From Sphingopyxis lindanitolerans (lineage in GTDB: Bacteria > Pseudomonadota > Alphaproteobacteria > Sphingomonadales > Sphingomonadaceae), in assembly GCF_002993885.1 (NCBI RefSeq), contig NZ_CM009578.1:685251-749250 (forward strand): a DNA stretch of 64,000 bases. The letters run 5' to 3'. Of the stretch, positions 36,290 through 45,787 are shown piece after piece (the stretch's first letter is position 1; the number at the start of each line of letters is the position of its first letter). The position numbers and the translations under genes are program-made. The notes below the pieces were generated by a model. It was given only the letters and a program-made list of their open reading frames with translations, ran no database searches and was not told where the DNA came from.

Positions 36290-37420
36290 TCAGGCGAAGC
36301 GCGATGGCGTATAGGGTGCCGGGTCGATGCCCGCGATCGCGCCCTCGGGCGCGGGGGCGCCGAGTTGCGCCGCGAGCAGCGCGGAAATCGCCGGCGAAGT
36401 CTGAATTCCGAACCCGCCCTGTCCCGCGCACCAGATGAAGCCGGGCACGCGCGGATCGGCGCCGAAGACGGGCAGGCGATCAGGCGCAAAGCTGCGGAGC
36501 CCGGCCCATTTCCGCTCGACCGCCGCGACCGGCCAGTCGACGACCTGCCGCAACCGCTCGATCGCCAGCGCGACGTCCAGTTCCTCGGGCGCTGCATCGC
36601 ACGGCGGTGACGGCGTCTCGTCGTGGGGGCTAAGCCAGATCCGCCCTTCGCTCTCTCCCTTGAAATAGAAGGCGCCGCCGATATCGATCACCAGCGGCAG
36701 GCTGGCGGGCACTGGATAATCGAGCCGAAGCTGGATGATGGTTCGCCGGAACGGCTGGATGCCCAGCGGCGCGGCGCCGCACGCTTCGGCAAGCTGGTCG
36801 GCCCACGCCCCCGCGGCATTGACGATCAGGTCGGCGCGAAGGGTCTCGTGCCCCAGCCCGACCTCCCACCCCGTGCCCGTGCGGCGCGCGCCGTCCAGGC
36901 GCGCGCGTGTCGCCAGCATCGCGCCCGCGCGCTTCGCCGCGCGCAGATAGGCGGCGTGGAGCGCGCCGACGTCGATGTCGCTGCACGACGCCTCATAGGC
37001 CGCCTCGCTCCACTCGGGCCGGACTCCGGGGACGCGGCGTTCGATCTCGGCAGCGGACATGCGTTCGATCGGCACGCCCCTGGCCGAAAAGCCGGCGGCG
37101 AAGGCATCGACCGCGACCGCGTCATCGCGGCGCGCAAGGTTGATCGCGGTCCTTGGCGACAGGAAGCCGCGCGCCGAAAAGTCGCGCGGCGGATCTTGCA
37201 ACGCGCCGAACGACGCGATCGACAGCGGCTGGACGCCGGGTCCGCCATAGGTTTCCTGCCAGAAGGCCGCCGAGCGGCCGGTCGCATGATAGCCTGGCGC
37301 ATCCTCGGCCTCGATCATCAACACGCGGCGATACGGCGCCAGCGCGGCCGCCAGGCTGGCGCCGGCGATGCCCGCGCCGACGATCAGCACGTCGGTCGAG
37401 GAAGGCAGCGCATCGGTCAT
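36290..37420 (-). CDS. FAD-dependent D-amino-acid/sarcosine-type oxidoreductase
   Basis: A 376-residue DAO-family flavoprotein. STDVLIVGAGIAGASLAAAL (about 7-26) is the FAD-binding Rossmann motif, and VNAAGAWADQLA and FIWCAGQGGFGIQTSPA are family segments near the flavin. It likely oxidises an amino or hydroxy acid; the substrate is unknown. Start MTDALPSSTD at 37420; the longer open frame overlaps cpaA and is rejected. It is divergent from the tad locus. Confidence 0.85.
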   Translation of the reverse strand: MTDALPSSTDVLIVGAGIAGASLAAALAPYRRVLMIEAEDAPGYHATGRSAAFWQETYGGPGVQPLSIASFGALQDPPRDFSARGFLSPRTAINLARRDDAVAVDAFAAGFSARGVPIERMSAAEIERRVPGVRPEWSEAAYEASCSDIDVGALHAAYLRAAKRAGAMLATRARLDGARRTGTGWEVGLGHETLRADLIVNAAGAWADQLAEACGAAPLGIQPFRRTIIQLRLDYPVPASLPLVIDIGGAFYFKGESEGRIWLSPHDETPSPPCDAAPEELDVALAIERLRQVVDWPVAAVERKWAGLRSFAPDRLPVFGADPRVPGFIWCAGQGGFGIQTSPAISALLAAQLGAPAPEGAIAGIDPAPYTPSRFA

Positions 37421-37514
37421 GGCCCGCCGCATATCGGCTGCACGGCGGAATGCAACCCGCCGCGCGGGCAACATGGTTACGCTTTGGTAAGCCATGATGC
37501 GTAGAGGAACGCCG

Positions 37515-38003
37515 ATGCAAAGCGGCGTCCTTTCCCTTGGCCTGATGGCTCTTCTCGGCGGGCTGATGATCGCCGCGGCGGTCAGCGACGTCCGCTCGCG
37601 CACCATCTCCAACGGCCTCAATGCCGCGATGGCCCTGCTCGCGATTCCGTTCTGGATCGCCGCGGGATGGCCGATCTGGCCCGATATTGCGCTTCAGTTC
37701 GCGGCGGCTTTCGCGGTCTTCCTGCTGTTTGCCGGGCTGTTCGCGATCGGCGCGATGGGCGGCGGCGACGTGAAGATGATCGGCGCGGTGATGCTGTGGA
37801 TTCCGCTGCCTTTGTTCGTTCCGATGCTGACGATCATGGCGATCGGCGGGGGCATCCTGTCGGCCGTCATGCTGGTCCAGTCGAAAATACGGCCTTCGGA
37901 CAAAGTGATAGAGGTTCCCTACGGCGTGGCGATCGCGATTGCGGGCCTTTGGGCGCTTCACCAACAATATCTTAACCAGTTTCAGTCTATCGCATCGAGT
38001 TGA
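37515..38003 (+). CDS. cpaA: Tad pilus prepilin peptidase CpaA
   Basis: A type IV prepilin (A24) aspartic peptidase of 162 residues with five to six membrane spans. The active-site aspartates are in AAVSDVRSRTISN (about 24-36) and GAMGGGDVKMIGA. It cleaves and may methylate Flp pilins and pseudopilins. ATG at 37515 has agagga 7 bases upstream and is preferred; ATG at 37494 would add 7 residues. It is the first gene of the tad locus. Confidence 0.92.
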   Translation: MQSGVLSLGLMALLGGLMIAAAVSDVRSRTISNGLNAAMALLAIPFWIAAGWPIWPDIALQFAAAFAVFLLFAGLFAIGAMGGGDVKMIGAVMLWIPLPLFVPMLTIMAIGGGILSAVMLVQSKIRPSDKVIEVPYGVAIAIAGLWALHQQYLNQFQSIASS

Positions 38004-38047
38004 GGGCAAGCGCCACCATCTCTGGTTCGGCGCAGGAGGCGAAAATC

Positions 38048-39088
38048 GTGGATACACGAAAGATAATGCTGATCGTCGGCGCGCTGGTGATTGCGATCGG
38101 GGCTGCGTTCGGGGTCAACCAGATGATGCGCGGCGCATCGACGCCAGAAGCACGCGCGGCGGCTGCGCCGGAAATCAACGGACCCATGATCCTGGTCGCG
38201 ACGCGGCAACTGCCGGTCGGCACGATCATCGGTCCCGACAGCTTCCGCTTTCAGCCCTGGCCGAACGAACTGGTCGAGAAGGCGTATTTCCTGAAGGAAA
38301 AGACGGATGTCCAGACGCTGGTCGGCACCGTCGTGCGCTATGCGATCACCGCCGGCCAGCCGCTGACGCAGGGCGCGCTCGTCCATCCCGACGACCGCGG
38401 CTTCCTTGCCGCGGCGCTCGGGCCGGGCATGCGCGCGGTGACGGTCAAGGTTTCGCAGGAACAGGGCGTCGCCGGCTTCGTCTTTCCGGGCGACCGCGTC
38501 GACGTGGTCCTGGCGCAGGAGCTCAAGGTCAAGGAAGGCAGCGCCTATCCCGACGACGAACTCTACACCGCCGAGACGATCGTCCGCAACGTTCGCGTCC
38601 TGGCGACCGACCAGCGCTATGATGCCGAGGATGAAACCGGCAAGACGCCGGTGCACACCTTCGGCTCGGTAACGCTCGAGGCGACGCCCGAGATCGCCGA
38701 GAAGATCGCCGTCGCGCAGAATATGGGCAAGCTGTCGCTCGCGCTCCGTCCGCTCGCCGAAAACAGCGGCGATCTGGAAGCTGCGATCGCGTCGGGCGAA
38801 GTCAATGTTCCGGCGGGCGGCGGCACCGCCGCCGAAAAGAAGATGCTCGCCGAAGCCGCCGCACGGCCGACCGCCAACAAGAGCTCGGCCACCACAGGCG
38901 GCGACGTCTCGCGCTTCTGGGTTCCGGTGAGCGGCCGCGTATCGGCCCCGCGCCAGCCGCCGCAGCAGCCATCCTTCAGCGGTGGCGGATCGTCCGTGAC
39001 GATGGGCGCGCCCGCGGCGCCGAGGGGTCCGGTGGTCCGCGTGACGCGCGGCGACAAGATGACCGAAGTTCCGGTTGGGGGTAAGTAA
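38048..39088 (+). CDS. cpaB: Tad pilus assembly protein CpaB
   Basis: A 346-residue protein with an N-terminal membrane helix (about 5-25), then the SAF-like domain VATRQLPVGTIIGPDSFRFQPWP (about 51-73) and the CpaB/RcpC domain with GVAGFVFPGDRVDVVLAQ. It is thought to bridge secretin and peptidoglycan. The start is GTG at 38048, supported by aggagg at 38034-38039. Confidence 0.93.
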   Translation: MDTRKIMLIVGALVIAIGAAFGVNQMMRGASTPEARAAAAPEINGPMILVATRQLPVGTIIGPDSFRFQPWPNELVEKAYFLKEKTDVQTLVGTVVRYAITAGQPLTQGALVHPDDRGFLAAALGPGMRAVTVKVSQEQGVAGFVFPGDRVDVVLAQELKVKEGSAYPDDELYTAETIVRNVRVLATDQRYDAEDETGKTPVHTFGSVTLEATPEIAEKIAVAQNMGKLSLALRPLAENSGDLEAAIASGEVNVPAGGGTAAEKKMLAEAAARPTANKSSATTGGDVSRFWVPVSGRVSAPRQPPQQPSFSGGGSSVTMGAPAAPRGPVVRVTRGDKMTEVPVGGK

Positions 39089-39089
39089 G

Positions 39090-40640
39090 ATGACCAGCAA
39101 AACCCATTTCAAGGCGACGGCGCTCGCCCGCACCCTGGCCATCGGCCTGATCGCGGCGACCCTGATCTCCGCCCCGACGCAGCAGGCATCGGCCCAGGCA
39201 ACGCAGAACGCCAGCAGCAGCATCGACCTGTCGGTCGGCCGCGGCCGCCTGGTCAGCCTGTCGGCGCCGATGACCGACATCTTCGTTGCCGACGACAAGG
39301 TCGCCGATGTGCAGGTCCGCTCGAGCCGCCAGCTCTATGTCTTTGGCAAGGCGCCGGGCGAAACGAGCATCTATGCGACCGACGCCAGCGGCCGGGTCGT
39401 CTATTCGACCGTCGCCCGGGTCGGCAACAATATCGAGACGATCGACCAGATGCTGGCGCTCGCGATGCCCGAGGCGAAGATCGTGTCGAACACGATGAAC
39501 GGCTTCGTGCTGCTCACCGGCACGGTCGCGTCGCCCGACGACGCCGCCGAGGCCGAACGCCTGGTCCAGGCCTTCGTCGGCGACCAGACCAAAGTGCTCT
39601 CGCGCCTGCGCACCGCGACGCCGCTGCAGGTCAATTTGCAGGTCCGCATCGCCGAGGTGAACCGCTCGCTGGTCAAGGAAATCAGCGGCAATCTGCTGAC
39701 GCGGGACATGACGGGCGGCTTTCTGGGCGGCATTTTCCGTGGCCGGTCGCCGGGCACAATCACCGATATCCCTGCCCCGACGGCGGTCTTTCCCGGCAGC
39801 CCCGTGCCGCGGCCCTATGATCCACGGACCGGCCTGCCGATCACGAGCACCACGTTGGGCACGCAATATCAGTTCACCACGCCCGCCGGCACCAGCAGCC
39901 TTGCCGGCGCGGGCCGCCTGTTCGGGCTCGACCTGATGGCGTCGCTCGATCTTGGCGAACGGTCGGGCCTGGTCGCAACGCTGGCACAGCCCAACCTGAC
40001 CGCGATTTCGGGCGAAACGGCCGACTTTCTGGCGGGCGGCGAATTCCCGATCCCGATCCCCGGCAATTTCGCCGGCACGACGATCGAATATCGCAAATAT
40101 GGTGTGAGCCTGGCCTATACGCCGACGGTGCTGTCGAACGGCCGCATCAGCCTGCGCGTCCGTCCCGAAGTATCGGAACTGTCGACCGAAGGCGCGATCG
40201 AGATGCAGGGGTTCCAGATCCCGGCGCTCACCATCCGCCGTGCGGAAACGACGGTCGAACTGGGTTCGGGCGAAAGCTTCATGATCGCCGGCCTGATGAA
40301 CAACCGCTCGATCGGTGCGATCGACAAGATCCCCGGGCTCGGCGACGTGCCGATCCTCGGCACGCTGTTCAAATCGGACAGCTTCAAGCGCGGGGAGACC
40401 GAACTGGTCATCGTCGTGACGCCCTATCTGGTGCAGCCGGTGTCGGCGAACGAGATCAAGCTGCCGACCGACGCCTATCAGGACTCCAACGACCTCGCCC
40501 GCCTGCTGCTCAATCAGACGAGCGACGGGGTGACCGGCGGCGACCGGCCGAAGCCGTCGCTCGACACGAATGTCGGCGACGCGGATCGCCCGCGCGGCGG
40601 CGCGGATGTCGCGCCCGGCTTTAGCCTGAACAAGAAGTGA
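39090..40640 (+). CDS. cpaC: Tad pilus secretin CpaC
   Basis: The outer-membrane pore of the Tad system, 516 residues. A signal peptide (about 1-36, ending ASAQA) is followed by a pilus-specific N domain (VSLSAPMTDIFVADDKVADVQVRS), a BON-like part (about 115-170) and the secretin core, with SGETADFLAGGEFPIPIP and the end motif ETELVIVVTPYLVQPV. The start is ATG at 39090, one base after the cpaB stop. Confidence 0.95.
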   Translation: MTSKTHFKATALARTLAIGLIAATLISAPTQQASAQATQNASSSIDLSVGRGRLVSLSAPMTDIFVADDKVADVQVRSSRQLYVFGKAPGETSIYATDASGRVVYSTVARVGNNIETIDQMLALAMPEAKIVSNTMNGFVLLTGTVASPDDAAEAERLVQAFVGDQTKVLSRLRTATPLQVNLQVRIAEVNRSLVKEISGNLLTRDMTGGFLGGIFRGRSPGTITDIPAPTAVFPGSPVPRPYDPRTGLPITSTTLGTQYQFTTPAGTSSLAGAGRLFGLDLMASLDLGERSGLVATLAQPNLTAISGETADFLAGGEFPIPIPGNFAGTTIEYRKYGVSLAYTPTVLSNGRISLRVRPEVSELSTEGAIEMQGFQIPALTIRRAETTVELGSGESFMIAGLMNNRSIGAIDKIPGLGDVPILGTLFKSDSFKRGETELVIVVTPYLVQPVSANEIKLPTDAYQDSNDLARLLLNQTSDGVTGGDRPKPSLDTNVGDADRPRGGADVAPGFSLNKK

Positions 40641-40665
40641 CACGGTGGTTTTGGGGAGCAGAGTG

Positions 40666-41313
40666 ATGAAGAAAATCGCAACTTGGACCGCCCTGGCACT
40701 GGCAACGTCGCTGACGGGATGCACTGGGGCCGCCAACAGCAACCACAGCCTGGAATCGGTTCATCAGCCGGTGGTTCGCAACACCATCCATCAGTTCGAC
40801 GTCGCCGTTGGCGGCGGCGATCTTGCGCCCAGCGAGCAGGGCCGCCTCCAGGGATGGCTCGACGCGATGGGCGTTCGCTATGGCGACCGCGTTTCGATCG
40901 AGGATCCCACGGTTTACGGCGCGGGGGAAGCGCAAGCGACGATCCGCGCGATGGTCGAACGCCGCGGGCTTTTGCTGAACGCCGATGTCCCGGTCACGAC
41001 CGGGGCGGTGCCGCCGGGCTATGTTCGCGTCATCGTGACGCGCGCGTCGGCGCATGTTCCGGGCTGCCCCGATTGGTCGAGCAAGTCGTCGCTCAATCCG
41101 ACCAATGCGACGTCATCCAACTATGGCTGCGCGACGAACAGCAACCTCGCGTCGATGGTCGCCGACCCCAATGACCTGATCAAGGGCAATCGGGCCACCG
41201 TCAACGACCCCAACGCGGCGACGCGCGCGATCAGGACCTATCGCGAAAAGCCCCAGACCGGCGCCGGGGAGCTTAAGGCAACGGCAACAAGCAACAGCGG
41301 AGGCGGCCAGTGA
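40666..41313 (+). CDS. cpaD: Tad pilus lipoprotein CpaD
   Basis: A 215-residue CpaD-type pilus lipoprotein. MKKIATWTALALATSLTGC carries the lipobox SLTGC (C19). The mature part has CPDWSSKSSLNPTNATSSNYGCATNSNLA, the cysteine-containing CpaD hallmark. It is thought to help the secretin in the outer membrane. ATG at 40666 with ggggag upstream. The stop overlaps the cpaE GTG start (GTGA). Confidence 0.93.
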   Translation: MKKIATWTALALATSLTGCTGAANSNHSLESVHQPVVRNTIHQFDVAVGGGDLAPSEQGRLQGWLDAMGVRYGDRVSIEDPTVYGAGEAQATIRAMVERRGLLLNADVPVTTGAVPPGYVRVIVTRASAHVPGCPDWSSKSSLNPTNATSSNYGCATNSNLASMVADPNDLIKGNRATVNDPNAATRAIRTYREKPQTGAGELKATATSNSGGGQ

Positions 41314-42587
41314 ACGCTCCTTTCAAAGCAGCCGGACTGCGTGATCCGTTCAACGCCTTCGTCTGCGACGACGATACGCTGGAGCTGATCCGCGTCGCCG
41401 CCGCCGACCTGGGCTGGCCGATCGAGAAGTGCAACAAGGGTGGGCTGCGCAACGCGGTCCAGTCGCTTTCGGTATCGGCGAGCCCGAACATCCTGTTCGT
41501 CGACATGTCCGAATCGGGCGACCCGATCAACGACATCAACGCGCTCGCCGAAGTCTGCGAGCCCGGCACGGTGGTGATCGCGGCGGGCCAGGTCAACGAC
41601 GTCCGCCTGTACCGCGACCTGTTGTCGAGCGGGATTCAGGATTATCTGCTCAAGCCGCTGTCGCTCGACCAGGTGCGCGAAAGCTTCACCATGGCGCAAA
41701 CGATGCTGTCGGCGCCGAAACATGCCGACATGCACGACGACAAGCCGCACCATATGACGGCCGTGGTCGGCGTGCGCGGCGGCGTCGGCGCGTCGCTGGT
41801 ATCGACGTCGCTCGCCTGGGTGATGAGCGAACAGGGCGGCCGCCAGACGGCGCTGCTCGACCTCGACGTGCATTTCGGAACCGGCGCGCTGACGCTCGAC
41901 CTCGAGCCCGGCCGCGGGCTGATCGACGCGATCGACAATCCCAGCCGCATCGACGGCCTGTTCATCGAGCGCGCGATGGTGCGCGCCTCCGACAAGCTCA
42001 GCCTGCTGTCGGCGGAAGCGCCGATCCATCAGCCGGTGATGACCGACGGCTCGGCCTTCTTCCAGCTCGAAGAAGAGTTGCGGGGTGCGTTCGAGATGAC
42101 GATCGTCGACATCCCGCGCCACGTCCTGATCCCCTTTCCGCACCTCGTGCAGGAAGCGGGCACGATCCTGCTCGTCAGCGACGTGACGCTCGCCGCGGCG
42201 CGCGACACCATCCGCCTGCTCTCGTGGTTCAAGCAGCATGTCCCGGGGGCGCGGGTAATCCTGGTCGCAAACAAGTTCCAGAACGCCATCGGCGAGTTGT
42301 CGCGCAAGGAATTTGAATCGTCGATCGAACGCGCGATCGATGTCACGATTCCGTTCGATCCCAAGCTGGTCAGCCAGGCAGCGAAACTCGGCAAATCCTA
42401 TGCCGAAATCTGCAAGGGCACCAAGGCCGCGCAGGCATGGACCAGCCTGATGAGCGTGATCATCGACGGCGCCGACGAAAGCGTCGAAGAGGCGGCCGCG
42501 GCCCGCAAGGCGAAATCAGGCGGCGGATCGCTGCTCGGCAAGCTCGGCGGCCTTGGCACGCTGGTCGCGAAAAAGAACGCGAAATAA
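41310..42587 (+). CDS. cpaE: Tad pilus localisation ATPase-like protein CpaE/TadZ
   Basis: A 425-residue protein with an N-terminal receiver-like domain (about 15-135; D65 in ILFVDMSESG and K115 in LLKPLSL) and a ParA/MinD-like domain (about 150-390). The Walker A reads GVRGGVGAS, lacking the final lysine-threonine, as in many TadZ proteins. It places the pilus machine at the pole in related bacteria. The start is GTG at 41310. In most tad loci cpaF follows, but here tadB is next. Confidence 0.93.
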   Translation: MNAPFKAAGLRDPFNAFVCDDDTLELIRVAAADLGWPIEKCNKGGLRNAVQSLSVSASPNILFVDMSESGDPINDINALAEVCEPGTVVIAAGQVNDVRLYRDLLSSGIQDYLLKPLSLDQVRESFTMAQTMLSAPKHADMHDDKPHHMTAVVGVRGGVGASLVSTSLAWVMSEQGGRQTALLDLDVHFGTGALTLDLEPGRGLIDAIDNPSRIDGLFIERAMVRASDKLSLLSAEAPIHQPVMTDGSAFFQLEEELRGAFEMTIVDIPRHVLIPFPHLVQEAGTILLVSDVTLAAARDTIRLLSWFKQHVPGARVILVANKFQNAIGELSRKEFESSIERAIDVTIPFDPKLVSQAAKLGKSYAEICKGTKAAQAWTSLMSVIIDGADESVEEAAAARKAKSGGGSLLGKLGGLGTLVAKKNAK

Positions 42588-42594
42588 GGACGCA

Positions 42595-42623
42595 GCGGCG
42601 GCCGGGACTCCCCCGGCCGCCGC
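42595..42623 (+). other. Perfect 12-bp hairpin between cpaE and tadB
   Basis: gcggcggccggg (42595-42606) and cccggccgccgc (42612-42623) pair completely with a 5-base loop. It lies in the 70-base gap where cpaF/tadA is normally found. ggctttcc follows, a weak T tract. It may attenuate transcription from the cpaA-E genes into tadBC. Confidence 0.6.
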
Positions 42624-42657
42624 GGCTTTCCCAGCAGGAAGCGGACAAAGGCCCATC

Positions 42658-43629
42658 ATGAACCTGCCAATGATCCTGATCGTCACCGCCACGTTCGTGG
42701 CGCTTGCCATGCTGATTCTCGCTTTCGCGGGGCCGTCGGCCGGCAAGGCGAAAAGCCGCCGGCTCGCCTCGGTGCGCGATCGGCATGCCGCGTCGACCGA
42801 AGCGGTTGTCGCGGCGCAGATGCGCAAGACGATCCAGGCGGTCGGCGGACGGGGCGGGACCAATATCTCCAACCTGGTGCCGCGCCGCGAACTGATGGAA
42901 AAGCGGCTGCGCCGTACGGGCAAGGGCTGGAACCTCACCCAATATATCTTCTGGTGCATGGGGCTGTTCGTCGTCGCGACCGGCGGGCTGCTCGTTCTGC
43001 GCACCCCCTTCCTGCTCGCGGTGCTGGCGGGGTTGATGGTCGGCATCGGTCTGCCCCACGCCTATATCGGCAAGCTTGTCGCCAAGCGGGTCCAGAAGTT
43101 CAACACCCGCTTTCCCGACGCGATCGACCTGCTTGTTCGCGGTCTGAAATCGGGCCTTCCCGTCACCGAAACCTTCCAGGTCGTGAGCCAGGAACTGCCC
43201 GGCCCGGTTGGCGAGGAATTCAAGGGCGTGATCGAGCGTATCCGCATCGGCAACACGATGGAGGCCGCGCTTCAGGAAACCGCCGAGATGATCGGCACAC
43301 CCGAATTTCAATTTTTCTGCATCACCATCTCGATCCAGCGCGAAACGGGCGGCAATCTGGCCGAAACGCTCGCCAACCTGTCCGAAGTGCTGCGCAAGCG
43401 CGCGCAGATGAAGCTGAAAATCCGCGCCATGTCGTCGGAAGCCAAGGCCTCGGCCTATATCGTCGGCGCGCTTCCCTTTTTCGTGTTCGGCGTCGTCTGG
43501 TCGATGAATCCCGAGTATCTCGCGGGCTTTTTCTCCGAACAGCGTTTGATCATCGCGGGCATCGGGGGGCTGATCTGGATGACCATCGGTGCCCTCATCA
43601 TGAAAAAAATGATCAGCTTCGAGGTCTGA
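42658..43629 (+). CDS. tadB: Tad pilus inner-membrane platform protein TadB
   Basis: A 323-residue T2SF-domain protein. The N-terminal helix and the helix pair near 110-150 are followed by the GspF-like domain (FPDAIDLLVRGLKSGLPVTETFQ, about 165-187) and the conserved ISIQRETGGNLAETLANLS; two more helices lie at the C-terminus. It pairs with TadC as platform for the motor. The start is ATG at 42658. Confidence 0.94.
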   Translation: MNLPMILIVTATFVALAMLILAFAGPSAGKAKSRRLASVRDRHAASTEAVVAAQMRKTIQAVGGRGGTNISNLVPRRELMEKRLRRTGKGWNLTQYIFWCMGLFVVATGGLLVLRTPFLLAVLAGLMVGIGLPHAYIGKLVAKRVQKFNTRFPDAIDLLVRGLKSGLPVTETFQVVSQELPGPVGEEFKGVIERIRIGNTMEAALQETAEMIGTPEFQFFCITISIQRETGGNLAETLANLSEVLRKRAQMKLKIRAMSSEAKASAYIVGALPFFVFGVVWSMNPEYLAGFFSEQRLIIAGIGGLIWMTIGALIMKKMISFEV

Positions 43630-43639
43630 AGGGCGGCAG

Positions 43640-44680
43640 ATGAACAGCAATTTCCTCCTTGCCGCATTTTCCGGCGCACAGCCCGGCCCGACGCTGATGG
43701 GCGTCGATGTCGTCTGGGCGGCGACGATGCTGGCCGCGGTCGGCGTCGGCGCGGTGCTTTTCGCCATCTATGGCGCGCTGACCGTCCGCAACCCGATGGC
43801 GAAGCGCGTCAAGGCGCTCAACGATCGCCGCGAACAGCTCAAGGCCGGGATCACCGCCTCCACCGCAAAGCGCCGCGCGAAGCTGGTTCGCAAGAATCAG
43901 ACCGCCGACAGAATGCGGACGTTCCTCGGCCGGTTGCAGGTGTTGCAGGAAGGGCAGATTCAGGACGTCCAGCAAAAGCTGGCGCAAGCCGGCATCCGGT
44001 CAAAGGATCTGGCGGTCACCGTCATCTTTGGCCGCCTCGTGCTGCCGATCGTGCTTGGCGGACTGGCCGCTTTTCTGATCTATTGGGTCGAGATGTGGCC
44101 CGACATGACGCCGTTCAAGCGCTCCGGATTCACCATGGCGGCGCTGATCCTGGGCTATAAGGCGCCCGATCTGTTCGTGCAGAACAAGCGCCAGAAGCGC
44201 ACCGACGCAATCCGCAAGGGCCTGCCCGATGCGCTCGATCTGCTCGTCATCTGCGCCGAAGCGGGCTTGACCGTCGATGCGGCCTTCTCGCGCGTCGCCA
44301 AGGAGCTTGGCCGCGCCTATCCCGAACTGGGCGAGGAATTCGCGCTGACCTCGATCGAACTCGGCTTTCTGACCGAGCGTCGGCAGGCGTTCGAGAATCT
44401 GGCCTATCGCGTCAATCTGGAATCGGTGAAGGGCGTGGTCACGACCATGATCCAGACCGAGAAATATGGCACGCCGCTGGCGAGCGCGCTGCGCGTGTTG
44501 TCGGCCGAATTCCGCAACGAACGCATGATGCGCGCCGAGGAAAAGGCCGCGCGCCTGCCCGCGATCATGACCGTGCCGCTGATCCTGTTCATCCTGCCGG
44601 TGCTGTTCATCGTCATCCTCGGCCCGGCGGCCTGTTCGCTGAGCGATGCGATGTCGGGCGGCGGTTTCGGCAAGCATTAA
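43640..44680 (+). CDS. tadC: Tad pilus inner-membrane platform protein TadC
   Basis: A 346-residue T2SF-domain paralogue of TadB. N-terminal helices precede LPDALDLLVICAEAGLTVDAAF (about 196-217) and MIQTEKYGTPLASALRVLSAE, then two C-terminal helices. It is 10 bases after tadB. No tadD, tadE or pilin gene follows: the next gene is convergent and metabolic. Confidence 0.94.
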   Translation: MNSNFLLAAFSGAQPGPTLMGVDVVWAATMLAAVGVGAVLFAIYGALTVRNPMAKRVKALNDRREQLKAGITASTAKRRAKLVRKNQTADRMRTFLGRLQVLQEGQIQDVQQKLAQAGIRSKDLAVTVIFGRLVLPIVLGGLAAFLIYWVEMWPDMTPFKRSGFTMAALILGYKAPDLFVQNKRQKRTDAIRKGLPDALDLLVICAEAGLTVDAAFSRVAKELGRAYPELGEEFALTSIELGFLTERRQAFENLAYRVNLESVKGVVTTMIQTEKYGTPLASALRVLSAEFRNERMMRAEEKAARLPAIMTVPLILFILPVLFIVILGPAACSLSDAMSGGGFGKH

Positions 44681-44703
44681 GCCCGCGCGGCTTGAAGAAT
44701 CGG

Positions 44704-44735
44704 GAGGGGCGGGAGAGAATCCCGCCCCTTCTCGT
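44704..44735 (+). terminator. Terminator after tadC
   Basis: aggggcggga pairs with tcccgcccct (44720-44729), followed by tctcgttt. It lies 25 bases after the tadC stop and just before the convergent hydrolase stop at 44737. Confidence 0.75.
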
Positions 44736-44736
44736 T

Positions 44737-45738
44737 TCAGCCGACCTGCTGCTCGATCGCGCCGAAGATGCTGTGATGACGCTCGTCGTCCATCCAGATT
44801 CGCACGACGTCGCCCTTCGCCATGAAGGGGGTCTTCGGCTCGCCCTGCCGGATGGTCTCGACCGTCCGCACCTCGGCAAGGCAGCAATAGCCGAGCCCGC
44901 CTTCGCCGATCGGCTTGCCGGGGCCGCCGTCCGCATCGCGGTTCGACACCGTGCCCGACCCGATGATCGTCCCCGCGCCCAGGTTGCGCGTCTTTGCGGC
45001 GTGCGCGATGAGCTGGCCAAAGTCGAAGGTCATGTCGACGCCGGCATCGGCGCGGCCGAGCGGCTGGCCGTTGAGATCGACGCACAGCGCGCCGTGCAGC
45101 TTGCCGTCCCGCCAGCGCTCGCCGAGCGCCGCGGGCGTCACGAACACCGGCGACATCGCGGAAGATGGCTTCGACTGGAAGAAGCCGAACCCCTTGGCGA
45201 GTTCCGCCGGGATGAGGCCGCGCAGCGACACGTCGTTGGTCAGGCCGACGAGCAGGATATGCTCGCGCGCCGCTACCGGATCGATCCCGGCGGGGACGTC
45301 GCCGGTCACGACGACGACCTCGGCCTCCATGTCGCAGCCCCAGGCCGGGTCGCCGAGCGGGATCGGATCGCGCGGCGCCAGAAAGGCATCGCTGCCACCC
45401 TGATACATCAGCGGGTCGTGCCAGAAGCTGTCGGGCATCTCCGCCCCGCGCGCCTGGCGGACCAGCGCGACATGGTTCACATAGGCGCTGCCGTCGGCCC
45501 ATTGATAGGCGCGCGGCAGCGGCGAGGCGGCGTCGCGTTCGTGAAACCGCTCCTTGGGGATCGCATCATGATTGAGGTCTTCGGCCAGCGCCGCGAGGCG
45601 CGGGGCGGCATAGGCCCAATTGTCGAGCGCATATTGCATCGTCGGCGCGATCTGGCCGGCGTCGGCATACCAGGCGAGATCGTCCGACACGACGACCAGT
45701 CGCCCGTCGCGGCCGGCTTTGAGCGAAGCTAGTTTCAC
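44737..45738 (-). CDS. Fumarylacetoacetate hydrolase family protein
   Basis: A 333-residue FAH-fold enzyme. GCDMEAEVVVVTGDVPAG (about 132-149) holds metal-binding carboxylates, and DVSLRGLIPAEL and GSGTVSNRD are family segments of the longer, tyrosine-catabolism-like FAH subgroup. It likely hydrolyses a C-C bond in a beta-diketo acid. Start GTG at 45738 (MKLASLKAGR) with aaaggg 5 bases upstream. No hmgA or maiA neighbour, so the pathway is unproven. Confidence 0.85.
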   Translation of the reverse strand: MKLASLKAGRDGRLVVVSDDLAWYADAGQIAPTMQYALDNWAYAAPRLAALAEDLNHDAIPKERFHERDAASPLPRAYQWADGSAYVNHVALVRQARGAEMPDSFWHDPLMYQGGSDAFLAPRDPIPLGDPAWGCDMEAEVVVVTGDVPAGIDPVAAREHILLVGLTNDVSLRGLIPAELAKGFGFFQSKPSSAMSPVFVTPAALGERWRDGKLHGALCVDLNGQPLGRADAGVDMTFDFGQLIAHAAKTRNLGAGTIIGSGTVSNRDADGGPGKPIGEGGLGYCCLAEVRTVETIRQGEPKTPFMAKGDVVRIWMDDERHHSIFGAIEQQVG

Positions 45739-45787
45739 ATATATCCCTTTGTCTGGCGATGCCACTCACCGCCCGAGACGGGGATGA

